Positions 16,568 through 25,125 of a DNA stretch of 64,000 bases are shown one piece after another. The stretch covers positions 1 through 64,000 of the forward strand of contig JACPYP010000029.1 of assembly GCA_016195985.1 (NCBI GenBank), read 5' to 3'. Each line of letters opens with the position of its first letter. The first letter of the stretch is position 1. Both the position numbers and the translations under genes were made by a program. A model generated the notes under the pieces. That model made no database searches. It was given only the letters and a program-made list of their open reading frames with translations, and was not told the origin of the DNA. The DNA is from Acidobacteriota bacterium. GTDB taxonomy: Bacteria > Acidobacteriota > Holophagae > Holophagales > Holophagaceae.

Positions 16568-17683
16568 TTAGAAAAGGGATTGGTAGATGTCGCGGATCTC
16601 GTCCCGAGACAGTGCGACGTAATTGTTGGCCAGCAACCGCGTCTGCTTCTGCATGACGGTGTCGGCGAAGGATTCAATCTCCGCGGGCTTCATGCCGTAG
16701 GAGCTGAGCTTGTTCTTGGAAAGGAGCTTGCCGAAGACCTCGTCCAGCTTCTCGTAGACGCGGGAGGCGTCCACGTTCAGGATGGCGGCCAGCAGCGTGT
16801 TCAACTCCTGGATGCGGCCCACGGGCTGCTTCTCCTGGTAGCGCTTGAACACGGCGGTAAAGAACTGGTAGTTGGCCTCGCCGTGTGGCACGTGATAGGT
16901 GCCGCCCAGGGGATAGGACAGCGCGTGCACCGCGCCCACGCCGGTGTTGCCGAAGGCGATACCCGCGAAATTGCTGGCCACCAGCATGTCTTCCAGGCGC
17001 TCGTAGCGGTACTCGGGGCCCTGCGCGATGATCCGGTTGAACACGTCCAGGATCAGCTCGATGGCGGCCTTGCAGTAGAGCTTCGTGTAGGGGTTCGACT
17101 TCGGGGAGACGTAGGATTCCACCGCGTGGATGAAGGCGTCGATGGCGCTGTAGACGTAGAACTTGAAGGGCAGGCCCTTGAGCAGCTCGGGGATGATCAC
17201 GGCGTCGTCGGCCAGGATCGCGTCGTCGGCCAGGCCCATCTTGGTGTGCTTGGAGGTGATCTCGGCGATGGAGAGGTTGGTGACCTCGCTGCCGGTGCCG
17301 CAGGTGGTGGGCACGATGACCAGCTTCTTGGCCTTCACGATGGGGATGCTGCGCTCGAAGGCCTGGACCACGTCCTCAAGCCCGTCAAGCACGAACAGCT
17401 TGGCGATATCGATGACCGTGCCCCCGCCGATGGCGATCACGCGGTCGTACACGCGGCCCTTCACGTCGCCGAGGATGCTGTTCATCATCACGTCGGAGGG
17501 CTCGCCTGCGCCGTAGTGCTCCTGCATCACGAAGTGGCAGCGGAGATCCAGAGCCTTCATGAAGGGGGCGTGGAGGAACTCGTGGGTGATGACGAGGTCG
17601 CGCTCCGTGAGCTGAAATTCCTGGGCGAAATCCGCGACGGTATCGAAGCGGCTCAGCCGGGTTTTGAGAGAGAAAAGCTGCAT
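16568..17683 (-). CDS. 4hbD: 4-hydroxybutyrate dehydrogenase (iron-type ADH)
   Basis: 371 residues, the same length as the C. kluyveri enzyme as I recall it. Group III alcohol dehydrogenase signatures: the GGGTVIDIAK NAD-binding loop, PTTCGTGSEVT, and metal ligands within YSAIDAFIHAVESYVS (Asp and His), VHALSYPLGGTYHVPHGEAN (two His). It reduces succinate semialdehyde to 4-hydroxybutyrate. Its ATG sits one base after the cat2 stop codon, so the two are translationally coupled. Confidence 0.92.
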   Translation of the reverse strand: MQLFSLKTRLSRFDTVADFAQEFQLTERDLVITHEFLHAPFMKALDLRCHFVMQEHYGAGEPSDVMMNSILGDVKGRVYDRVIAIGGGTVIDIAKLFVLDGLEDVVQAFERSIPIVKAKKLVIVPTTCGTGSEVTNLSIAEITSKHTKMGLADDAILADDAVIIPELLKGLPFKFYVYSAIDAFIHAVESYVSPKSNPYTKLYCKAAIELILDVFNRIIAQGPEYRYERLEDMLVASNFAGIAFGNTGVGAVHALSYPLGGTYHVPHGEANYQFFTAVFKRYQEKQPVGRIQELNTLLAAILNVDASRVYEKLDEVFGKLLSKNKLSSYGMKPAEIESFADTVMQKQTRLLANNYVALSRDEIRDIYQSLF

Positions 17684-17684
17684 G

Positions 17685-18998
17685 TCAAACTCCGATGGCG
17701 CAGGGCGCGGAGGAGAAGCGGCGCTCGAACTCCTCAGCGAGGCCTGCCCTGAAATCCGGGTGGGCGATGCCGATCAGGCTCTGGGCCCGCTGCCGGAGGG
17801 TTTTGCCCTTGAGGGAGGCGATGCCGTATTCGGTGACGATGTAGTCCACATCGTTGCGGGAGGTGGACACCGCGGCGCCGTGGGCCAGGAAGGGCACGAT
17901 GCGGGATACCTTGCCGCCCGCGGCGGTGGAGGGCACGGCGATGATGGATTTGCCGTCCACGGCCATGCTGGCGCCGCGCACAAAGTCCACCTGGCCGCCC
18001 ACGCCGCTGAACTGCTTCAGGCCGATGGATTCAGAGGCCACCTGGCCCATGAGATCCACTTCGATGCAGGAGTTGATGCACACCATCTTGTGGTTCTGCA
18101 TGACCACCGTCGGGTGGTTCACATGGCTCACCGGGTGCATCTTCACCTGGGGGTTGTTGTTCACGAAATCGTAGAGGCGCTGGCTGCCCATGAGGAAGGT
18201 GGCCACCAGCTCGCCCTTGTGGATGGACTTCTGGCTGCCGTTCACCACTCCCTGTTCCACCAGGTCGATGAGGCCGTCGGAGAACATCTCGGAGTGGACG
18301 CCCAGATCCTTCTTGTCTTTGAGGAACATGAGGACCGCGTCCGGGATGGCGCCGATGCCCAGCTGGAGGGTGGAGCCGTCCTCGACGAGGGTCGCGCAGT
18401 ACTCGCCCAGCTTCTTTTCCACCTCGCCGATCTTGGGCAGAGGCAGCTCGAGGATGGGGCAGGAAGTCTCCACGATGTGGTGCAGCTTCGAGACGTGGAT
18501 GAGGTTGTCGCCGCCGATGAAGGGCATGCGGTCATTGGCCTCGGCGATGACGATCTTCGCCAGTTCGGCCGCGGGCTTGGTGTAGTCGCAGGACACGCCG
18601 AAGCTGCAGAAACCTTCCGCATTGGGGCGGGTCACCTGGACGAGGGCCACGTCCACCGGCAGCTGCTTCTTGAAGAGGCTGGGGAACTCGTGGAAGAAGC
18701 AGGGCGTATAGTCGCCGCGGTTCTCTTCCACCGCCTTGCGGTTGTTGGCGCCCACGAAGATGCCGTTGAAGCGGAAGTGCTGCTCCATGCCCTCGGCCAG
18801 GTAGCCTCCGTCGCCCAGGCAGAGCATGTGGACCATCTCCACGCCGCGGAGACGGTCCTTCTGGGCCACAAGGGCCTTCAGCAGCTCCGTGGGGGCGCCT
18901 GCCGCATGGCCAACCACCACGCGATCGCCGCTCTTCACCGCCGCCAGGGCTTCCTGCGCGGTGCTCAGCCTCTCCCGGTAAGTGTTCTGCCAATCCAT
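17685..18998 (-). CDS. cat2: 4-hydroxybutyrate CoA-transferase
   Basis: 437 residues. Family I CoA-transferase with the acetyl-CoA hydrolase/transferase fold. The catalytic Glu237 lies in LGVHSEMFSDG, the position equivalent to Glu238 of Clostridium aminobutyricum AbfT. GIGAIPDAVL and FSGVGGQVDFVRGA are the conserved glycine loops. It activates 4-hydroxybutyrate with acetyl-CoA or butyryl-CoA, so no ATP-dependent ligase is needed. Located between abfD (79 bp upstream) and 4hbD. Confidence 0.93.
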   Translation of the reverse strand: MDWQNTYRERLSTAQEALAAVKSGDRVVVGHAAGAPTELLKALVAQKDRLRGVEMVHMLCLGDGGYLAEGMEQHFRFNGIFVGANNRKAVEENRGDYTPCFFHEFPSLFKKQLPVDVALVQVTRPNAEGFCSFGVSCDYTKPAAELAKIVIAEANDRMPFIGGDNLIHVSKLHHIVETSCPILELPLPKIGEVEKKLGEYCATLVEDGSTLQLGIGAIPDAVLMFLKDKKDLGVHSEMFSDGLIDLVEQGVVNGSQKSIHKGELVATFLMGSQRLYDFVNNNPQVKMHPVSHVNHPTVVMQNHKMVCINSCIEVDLMGQVASESIGLKQFSGVGGQVDFVRGASMAVDGKSIIAVPSTAAGGKVSRIVPFLAHGAAVSTSRNDVDYIVTEYGIASLKGKTLRQRAQSLIGIAHPDFRAGLAEEFERRFSSAPCAIGV

Positions 18999-19077
18999 GA
19001 CTTCTCCTCCCGCCCCGACGGGGCAGCCTGCTTCAGCCTGGGCTTGCGCCGCTCAGCCTCTGTCTTGGCCTTGCGGC

Positions 19078-20535
19078 CTACTTGTTCTCGCTGTCTTTCA
19101 CCTTGGCGATCTTCTTGGCCAGGAGCTTCTTGGCCTCGAGGTTGGACTGGCGGGCGATCATGATGCGCTGGGCCTGGGGCGAGCCGGCGCCGTGCATGGA
19201 CTCGGTGCGGTAACCCACGGCGGCGGTGCCCAGGGTGAGGTTCTCGATGAGACGCAGCACGCGCATGCGGTTCTCGGTGCCCACACCCACGGCGCCCCGG
19301 AGGTACTTCTTCACGTAGGGCCCGACCTTCTTGTCGCGGTAGTCCGCCTCGGAAGGCATGGTCACCATGATGCCGCCGGCGATGTCTTCGGCCAGGCGGG
19401 CGATCTCGTAGGGGTAGCGGGTCACGTTCTGCTTGCAGACGTTGGCCAGGAGGTTGTCGATCTGGTAGTTGCCGGCCTTGGTCTTGCAGCCTTCCGCCGA
19501 GCAGGCGATGCCGCAGGCGTAGAGGGTTTCATTGAGATGGGTCATCTCGATGATCTTGTCCTTGATGTGGTTGGCCTTCGCCGCGCCGTTGTAATCCGCG
19601 GCCAGGGCGGCGGCGCCGATGAGCACATCGCCCACGCCGGTCTTGCATCCGCCGTAGGACTGGCGGTGGTAGCCCGCGAAACGCTCGACCATCATCCCGG
19701 CGAACTCCCACTCCTTGCAGAGGAAGACGCGGTTCCAGGGCACGAACACATCCTCGAAGATCACCAGGGCCTCGTGGCCGCCGAACTCGGAGTTGCCCAC
19801 ATCGATGTCCGCGCCCGCTTCCATCTTGCGGGTATCGCAGGACTGGCGGCCGTAGATCATGAAGACGCCTTCCGCGTCCGAGGGCACGGCGAAGGAGACG
19901 GCGTAGGCCTTGTCCTCTTCTTTCATGGCCTGGGTGGGCATGATCAGGTGCTCATGGGAGTTCAGCGCGCCGGTCTGGTGGGCCTTGGCGCCGCGCACCA
20001 CGATGCCGTCCTTGCGCTCCTCCACGATGTGGAGGTACATGTCCGGGTCTTCCTGCTTGGAGGGGGACAGGGAACGGTCGCCCTTGGGGTCGGTCATGGC
20101 GCCGTCCACCGTCAGGTCGTTCTCCTGAACGAACTTCATGTACTCCGTGAAGCGCTTGTGGTACTCGGTGCCGCACTTCGCATCGATCTCGAAGGTGGTG
20201 GAGAAGATGGCGTTGAAGGCATCCATGCCCACGCAGCGCTGGAAGCAGGACGCCGTCTTCTGGCCCAGGAGGCGCTGCATCTTCACCTTCTTCACCAGGT
20301 CTTCCGTGCTCTGGTGCAGGTGGCAGAAACGGTTCACGGTCTTGCCGGTGAGGCTCGACGTGGCCGTCATCAGGTCCTTGTACTCCTCCTGCTCGGCCAG
20401 CTCGTAGGTCATGGCCACGGAGTTCAGGGAGGGGCGGATCATCGGGTGGTCGACCGGATTCTCGACCAGCTCACCGAACAGATAGACCTTCAGGTTCAGC
20501 TTGCGGAGGCTAGCGATGTATTGGTCTTTGTTCAT
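19078..20535 (-). CDS. abfD: 4-hydroxybutyryl-CoA dehydratase / vinylacetyl-CoA isomerase
   Basis: 485 residues, very close to the C. aminobutyricum enzyme. The [4Fe-4S] ligands are all present: Cys97 and Cys101 in ASCFQRCVGMDAF, and His290 and Cys297 in AGYHRQSYGGCK, matching Cys99, Cys103, His292 and Cys299. FAD-domain motifs VVRGAKAHQTGALNSHEHL and YGRQSCDTRKMEAGADIDVG are present. It dehydrates 4-hydroxybutyryl-CoA to crotonyl-CoA, a radical and oxygen-sensitive reaction. The start at 20535 (MNKDQYIASLRKLN) fits the family; the frame is open further upstream but unlike it. No strong Shine-Dalgarno precedes it. First gene of the operon. Confidence 0.97.
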   Translation of the reverse strand: MNKDQYIASLRKLNLKVYLFGELVENPVDHPMIRPSLNSVAMTYELAEQEEYKDLMTATSSLTGKTVNRFCHLHQSTEDLVKKVKMQRLLGQKTASCFQRCVGMDAFNAIFSTTFEIDAKCGTEYHKRFTEYMKFVQENDLTVDGAMTDPKGDRSLSPSKQEDPDMYLHIVEERKDGIVVRGAKAHQTGALNSHEHLIMPTQAMKEEDKAYAVSFAVPSDAEGVFMIYGRQSCDTRKMEAGADIDVGNSEFGGHEALVIFEDVFVPWNRVFLCKEWEFAGMMVERFAGYHRQSYGGCKTGVGDVLIGAAALAADYNGAAKANHIKDKIIEMTHLNETLYACGIACSAEGCKTKAGNYQIDNLLANVCKQNVTRYPYEIARLAEDIAGGIMVTMPSEADYRDKKVGPYVKKYLRGAVGVGTENRMRVLRLIENLTLGTAAVGYRTESMHGAGSPQAQRIMIARQSNLEAKKLLAKKIAKVKDSENK

Positions 20536-20664
20536 GTCAGCACCGTTGAAAAGGGCCGGATTTTTCAATGAAAGGCAATGCAGACCTCTCCTCACCGGGG
20601 GTCTGTCCCTCCCGGCTTGCCCTTCATGCTTCTTCAACCCGGCGTTGATGGATCGAGAAGACAA

Positions 20665-20691
20665 ATCGGTAAATCGTTACCGATCGGTCAA
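20665..20691 (-). promoter_or_regulatory. Inverted-repeat operator and -35 region of the abfD operon
   Basis: ATCGGTAA (20665-20672) and TTACCGAT (20677-20684) are perfect arms around ATCG. The right arm overlaps a second perfect palindrome, ACCGATCGGT (20679-20688). On the minus strand a TTGACC box (20686-20691) abuts the repeat; no good -10 is evident. The symmetry is what TetR-family repressors use. No TetR gene lies in the window. It sits 130 bp before abfD. Confidence 0.6.
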
Positions 20692-20699
20692 GTAGAGAT

Positions 20700-21096
20700 C
20701 CATCCACTGCCGCCCGTCAATGGGATTCCACGTGCCGGATTGAGTACAGCTTATTCCGAAATGCCTGTTTTATCCCATCAAGATAAAGCAACACAGCTAT
20801 TTTGCGCCTTTCTTCTCAATTCTGATGTTTGATTTTGACCCACGGCCGGTTGTGTCCTAGATCACCATAGATTACCGTTACATCATCATTTTTTGACCCC
20901 CGTGTTTCCTCCAATTGCACCCGAGGGTCCCGCTCCGGAGACCCTCCAGCGGGCCCGTCTGCGTTCCCGTGGCGAATGCCCTGATTCCCCGGATGTGAAG
21001 GCCGCTGCTGAATCTGCGAAGACCACCCGGAGCTTCCATTTCAAGAAGAGAACTCCGAAACGGGCTCCCGCAGGCCTTTCTCTGGCGACCCGGAGA
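20700..21096. other. AT-rich spacer between abfD operon and LytTR operon
   Basis: About 20740-20910 is much richer in A+T than the rest of the window. It holds no credible reading frame. It probably carries upstream regulatory sites for the abfD operon, but I see no further clear symmetric element. From about 20920 to 21096 the composition returns to normal. Confidence 0.4.
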
Positions 21097-21870
21097 TCAG
21101 ATTCCCAACCCGCTCCGGACCTCCTTCGCCCTTCCTTTGGGGACTTCCAGCTCAGTGCCCCGGGTGTCGCGCAGGCGCAGGACGAGGTTCCCCGAGGGCA
21201 GGCTGAGAACCTCGCGGACCCAGGCGGCGTTCAGCAACACCGCGCGGTGGATGCGCAGGAAGCACCGTGGATCCAGCCGCTGCTCCAGATCCGCGAGGGT
21301 GTGATCGACACAGTGGGCCTTGCCGTCCGTCATGGCGTAGGTGAGCTTGTCCTGGACATGGAAGTACACGATGTCCCGCAGGTCCAGGAAAGTGATGCGG
21401 GCGCCCAGCCTCGCCGCGATGCGGGCAGGGCTTTCGCCGCCAGGACGCTGGGAAGCGGCCAGGGCCTGACTCAAAGCCCGGCCAAGGGCCTGGACATCCA
21501 AGGGCGCGGGGCCTTTCCTCAACCGTTCGGCCTTCGCCAGGGCCTGCTCCAGATGCTCAGGTTTCACGGGCTTCAGAAGGTAGTCCAGGGAATCGGCCCG
21601 GAAGGCCTCGAGGGCGTGCTCGGGATGCGCCGTGGTGAAGACCACCGCGGGCGGCGACGGCAGGCGGGCGAGCAGGTCGAAGCCAGTGAGCCCTGGCATG
21701 TGGATGTCGAGGAAGAGAACATCCACCGGAATCCGGCGCAGGATCTCCAAGGCCTCCGCCGGATCCGTGGCGGTCGAAACGATCTCCGCCCGCCCCGTGG
21801 CCTCGATCATCCGGCCGAGCCGCTCCAGCGCGAGCGGCTCGTCATCCACGAGGGCGGCGCGGAGCTTCAT
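21097..21870 (-). CDS. LytTR-family response regulator
   Basis: 257 residues. The receiver domain (1-120) has the acidic pair VDDEP, the phospho-acceptor Asp in VLFLDIHMPGLTGFDLL and the conserved Lys in YLLKPVKPEHLE. The C-terminal LytTR DNA-binding domain (about 155-255) includes IVYFHVQDKLTYAMT and FLRIHRAVLLNAAWV. The ATG at 21870 overlaps the kinase stop (ATGA), so kinase and regulator are translationally coupled. Target genes are unknown. Confidence 0.93.
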   Translation of the reverse strand: MKLRAALVDDEPLALERLGRMIEATGRAEIVSTATDPAEALEILRRIPVDVLFLDIHMPGLTGFDLLARLPSPPAVVFTTAHPEHALEAFRADSLDYLLKPVKPEHLEQALAKAERLRKGPAPLDVQALGRALSQALAASQRPGGESPARIAARLGARITFLDLRDIVYFHVQDKLTYAMTDGKAHCVDHTLADLEQRLDPRCFLRIHRAVLLNAAWVREVLSLPSGNLVLRLRDTRGTELEVPKGRAKEVRSGLGI

Positions 21871-22970
21871 GGGGCCGCTTCCCGGGGCAACACCAGGCTC
21901 ACGCAGCATCCGCCGCCTGCCTGGGACACCTCCAGCCGCGCGCCCTCCCCATAGAGCGCATCCAGGCGGGCGATCAGGTTTTCCAGCCCATGACCCGGGC
22001 GCACCTCCCTGAGGTCGAACCCCGGGCCGTCATCCCGCACATCGATGCGCAGGGCCTCGCCCTCCGCGCCGAAGGCCACGGCGATGGCCCCTCCCTGGGG
22101 CCGCGCCGCGATGCTGTGTTTGACGGCGTTTTCCACCAGGCCCTGGATGGCATGGGGAGGCACAGGCCAATCCATCCATGGCCCGCCATCTCCGAGCTCG
22201 AAGCGAAGGCGCTTGTCGAAGCGCGCCGATTCGATTTCCAGAGTGGCCCGCACCAGTTCCAATTCCTCGCGGAGGGGCACCGAGGCACGGGAAGCCGTGT
22301 CCAGAGAGGCCCGTAGCAGGTCCGCCAGCCGGCCCACCATCTGCTCGGCCCGCTCCGGCGCGCGGGGCACCAGGGAGGCGATGGCGTTCAGGGTGTTGAA
22401 AAGGAAGTGGGGATGCACCCGGGCCGCCAGCAGGGAAAGCTGCGCCTGGGCCGCCAGCCGGGAAGCCTCCGCCTTTTCCAGTTCCTGTTCCCGCAGGCGC
22501 GCCTCGGCTTCTCCGAGACGCCGGGCCAGGGCATCGTAGGCCAGGGCGGCCCCGGCGCTGCAAAGCGCCAGCAGGCCTCCCAGGCGCAGGTTGAATCCCA
22601 GCATGCGCCACATCTGCCGGCCAGGCAGGACGCCGGACGCCACCAGAACCCCGCCCGCCAGCAGGCACCCCAAGGCGACGATGAGCAGCGTCCCCCCCGC
22701 GAGGGCCAAGAGCAACGGGGGGCCCGGCCGATGGATCCGCTGGACCAGCCACGGGACGAAGAAGCTCAGAGGAACCCCGATGGCCAAGGCATGGCTGCCG
22801 CTCAGGGCCAAGATGCGGCCCGAGAAGGCCACGCGGAAATCCACCCCGAACAGGAAGGCCACACCGCAGGCCGCCAGGGTGGCGCCGAGGGTCAGGGCCG
22901 CCACGAGCAGGGGATGGGGATGCCGGAGGGCCGTCTGGCCGGCCGATGGAGGAAGGGCAATGGGAGCCAT
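21867..22970 (-). CDS. LytS/AlgZ-type sensor histidine kinase
   Basis: 367 residues. Four membrane helices lie in the first 150 residues (around 22-45, 58-78, 85-110 and 125-145), followed by a coiled coil (GEAEARLREQELEKAEASR). The His_kinase domain has the phospho-acceptor in ARVHPHFLFNTLNAI. The ATPase domain has LVENAVKHSIAAR and VRDDGPGFDLREV. No extracellular sensor domain is present, so the signal is probably sensed in the membrane. The ATG lies 6 nt after the stop of the exported-protein gene, making a three-gene operon. Confidence 0.93.
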   Translation of the reverse strand: MAPIALPPSAGQTALRHPHPLLVAALTLGATLAACGVAFLFGVDFRVAFSGRILALSGSHALAIGVPLSFFVPWLVQRIHRPGPPLLLALAGGTLLIVALGCLLAGGVLVASGVLPGRQMWRMLGFNLRLGGLLALCSAGAALAYDALARRLGEAEARLREQELEKAEASRLAAQAQLSLLAARVHPHFLFNTLNAIASLVPRAPERAEQMVGRLADLLRASLDTASRASVPLREELELVRATLEIESARFDKRLRFELGDGGPWMDWPVPPHAIQGLVENAVKHSIAARPQGGAIAVAFGAEGEALRIDVRDDGPGFDLREVRPGHGLENLIARLDALYGEGARLEVSQAGGGCCVSLVLPREAAP

Positions 22971-22976
22971 GGGGGC

Positions 22977-23792
22977 CTACTTCCCGAGGGGTTCGAGCGT
23001 GGCTGTGCGGAAGACGTTCATCATCATGGGGATGGCCTGGCCCGGCAAGCTGATCTCACCCAGCACATCTTCAAAGAGCGTGGCGTATTCCACCTGCCCT
23101 GTTTCCTGGGACAGCCAGATCTGGCCCCAGTAGTGGCTGCGCCCCTTGAGTTTCGCCGGAACCACCAGATCCAGCGTGTTGTGGAAGGCCCGGTAGTCCA
23201 CCACGGCGCAGGGGCGGCCCTGGCGCTGCGAGAGGCCGGTCCAGGTCAGCTCGATCCGGTGGTTGCGGAAGGTGCCCGTGCCGGCCAGATCCACGGAGGA
23301 CGACTCTCCTGGAGGCACCACGAACGCTTCGTTCAACCGCAGCCGCCCCAGCCAGTCCTGGCCGAAGAACTCGAACATGTGGGTGTCCCAGACGAGGTTC
23401 CGCTCCAGCGACGCGTCCTGGGGGAATCCCTTCAGGAAGGCCGCCTTCGTCATGTTCGGAGCCTCGGCGTAGGGATAGCTGAACCCCTCCATGAAGGCCC
23501 GGGGCTGCCCTTCGCTGTAGGTCGAGGTTCCACCGTTGGCGAAGGCCAGCTCCGCATGGCTCCACCGCGCCCGGTCCCCTTCGCGGGTGTAGAGGGCGCT
23601 CGCCCGCTGGCGGGAAAGGATGACGCCATGGAGGTCCATGATTTGGTACTCGGACATGACGCGCCAGGTGCGGGGAACCGACTGCTTGAGCGGCGGCTTG
23701 ACGGGAAGGGTCCAGGTTTGGGCCCGCGCATCAAGGCTGAGCAAACAGGCCAGCAGAAGGGTGGACGTGGATCGAAGCGCGGATCGAAGCAT
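22977..23792 (-). CDS. Exported protein of unknown function linked to a LytS/LytTR pair
   Basis: 271 residues. The ATG at 23792 has GGAGG 6 nt upstream; a TTG four codons earlier is rejected. A signal peptide (SALRSTSTLLLACLLSLDARAQ) cleaves near residue 25. The mature part is beta-rich with TWRVMSEYQIMDLHGVILSR, HMFEFFGQDWLGRLRL and HYWGQIWLSQETGQVEYATL, reminiscent of periplasmic lipid-binding-type folds, but I do not recognise the family. Being first in the operon with a sensor kinase, it could be the sensed partner or the regulated product. Confidence 0.75.
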   Translation of the reverse strand: MLRSALRSTSTLLLACLLSLDARAQTWTLPVKPPLKQSVPRTWRVMSEYQIMDLHGVILSRQRASALYTREGDRARWSHAELAFANGGTSTYSEGQPRAFMEGFSYPYAEAPNMTKAAFLKGFPQDASLERNLVWDTHMFEFFGQDWLGRLRLNEAFVVPPGESSSVDLAGTGTFRNHRIELTWTGLSQRQGRPCAVVDYRAFHNTLDLVVPAKLKGRSHYWGQIWLSQETGQVEYATLFEDVLGEISLPGQAIPMMMNVFRTATLEPLGK

Positions 23793-23934
23793 GGATGCCT
23801 CCAAAAGGCCTCAGGGGCCAGTTCCAGCTTCACCCCCGCCGGGGGCCTTTCCGCCGCAGCCCCGACAAGCCTGCCGCCCTTGCGCCTGGAACGGAAGAAT
23901 CCACGGCTGAACCGCCGCCAGAGGCGGCTTGAGA

Positions 23935-24537
23935 TCAGGAAGGATCCGGCGCCACGTGGGGGAGGCGGGGCCCGTTCAGAAGGCCCCAGGCAAGGATGGC
24001 CATCACCTGGGTGGCCTGCTCCAGGTCCTCGCCGGCCACGCGGTCCACGCCGTCGAGCCGGGTGTGCTGCACGTGGGTGCCGTAGTCCAGGGGCTCCTGG
24101 CGCGGCACGAAGGCGGGCAGGCCGGCCCGGCGGAAGGGTTCCTGATCGCTGCCTCCCGGTCGCGCGTAGAGCACATCCTGGGCACCCAGCGGTTCCGCCG
24201 GCTTCAGCGCCGCCACCGTGGGCGCCTCCAGCAGCACCCCTGGCCCGCGCACGATGCCACTCGCACGTCCCGCGCGCCCCTTGGTGCCTCCGGTCCAACC
24301 CCACTGCGCGATATCCAGCGATGGGCCGTTGGCGTTGCACAGCCGGGCCCAGGCCTCGGCGCGCCCGAGGCCAGCGGAGCCATTCAGGCGAGGTCCGATG
24401 CCGTCGCACAGCGCTTCGAGATTCTGCATCAGGCTGCCGCACGCCTGGATTTCATGGATCAGCCGGGCCGGGGGGGGGCCTCCTGGCCGCGAGGCTCAAG
24501 TTCAGGAGGCCACGCAGCAGGACGCCCCGCCCCCGAA
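23935..24537 (-). pseudogene. Degraded M28-type aminopeptidase
   Basis: The frame from about 24460 reads LIHEIQACGSLMQNLEALCD then GIGPRLNGSAGLGRAEAWAR, the N-terminal signature of exported M28 peptidases. It jumps almost at once to the C-terminal part: GGSDQEPFRRAGLPAF, YGTHVQHTRLDGVDRV, EDLEQATQVMAILAWGLLN. The central catalytic region with most zinc ligands is missing, leaving about 165 residues of an expected 450 or more. Upstream, a signal-peptide-like stretch (LLRGLLNLSLAAR) is in another frame, separated by a run of nine Gs at 24470-24478. A run of eight would join the frames. No start codon is convincing. Confidence 0.75.
24470..24478. repeat. Homopolymer G9 tract
   Basis: Nine consecutive Gs on the plus strand within the 5' part of the M28 remnant. 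Loss of one base would fuse the signal-peptide-like frame to the peptidase frame. Such tracts slip during replication, and they are also a common site of sequencing error. Confidence 0.9.
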
Positions 24538-24965
24538 TCAGCGGGACCTCGGGTAGAGGCCCGCCACGAAGGCGGGAAAGGTGCCTGCTTTGAGCTGAGC
24601 CAGCGCCTCCTCGAACTTCTCCGGGCGGTTCTCGGGCTTCTTGTCCCGCAGTGCCTCGTAGGCCCGCACCACGCCTTCCAGCGCCGCCCGATGCACGGTC
24701 GCGCCGTGGTCCGGCGCTTTGCGCGGATCCTGCAGGTCGCCCTTGGCCTCGGTTTCCATCCAACGGGCGGGCACTTCGGGACCAAAGGTCATATCAGGCG
24801 CTTCCTCCATCCACTTGGCGAACCACCGGCCCTCAGGCGTGAGGAGCTTGAGCGGATCCAGATCCGTTTCGGCGGCCAGGCGCTGGACCCGCGCGCGCTC
24901 GGCGCGCAGGGGAAGGCCGCGGCGCAGACGAGCGCCGCGGGAAGCAGAACGGTACGGAGGGCCAT
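24538..24965 (-). pseudogene. Frameshifted small exported protein
   Basis: The ATG at 24965, with AAGGAG 5 nt upstream, begins a good signal peptide (MALRTVLLPAALVCAAA). That frame then turns into Arg/Ser/Pro nonsense, while the next frame continues sensibly from near 24912: LRAERARVQRLAAETDLDPL, PEGRWFAKWMEEAPDMTFGP, ALEGVVRAYEALRDKKPENR, ending at 24538. A single-base shift near 24910-24915 restores a protein of roughly 140 residues. The family is not recognised. It may be a real frameshift or a sequencing error. Confidence 0.65.
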
Positions 24966-25073
24966 GGCGGCTCCTTCGGCAAGGTGGGGCATTCGGAAGA
25001 AAGGACGCAGGCCTTGATGGAAGGTTCGCCGTTTCCTTCGGGACGCGGTCCACTGCCCCCTGGCCCCGCCGAT

Positions 25074-25105
25074 GAAGAAGGCCCCGATGAAGCCGGGCCT
25101 TCTTC
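25074..25105 (-). terminator. Hairpin terminator after the chitin-binding-type protein gene
   Basis: GAAGAAGGCCC (25074-25084) and GGGCCTTCTTC (25095-25105) make a perfect 11-bp stem with a 10-nt loop, 21 bp beyond the stop at 25126. The stem is symmetric, so it may act in both directions. Confidence 0.75.
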
Positions 25106-25125
25106 AATCAAGAGCGGGCCTCATC

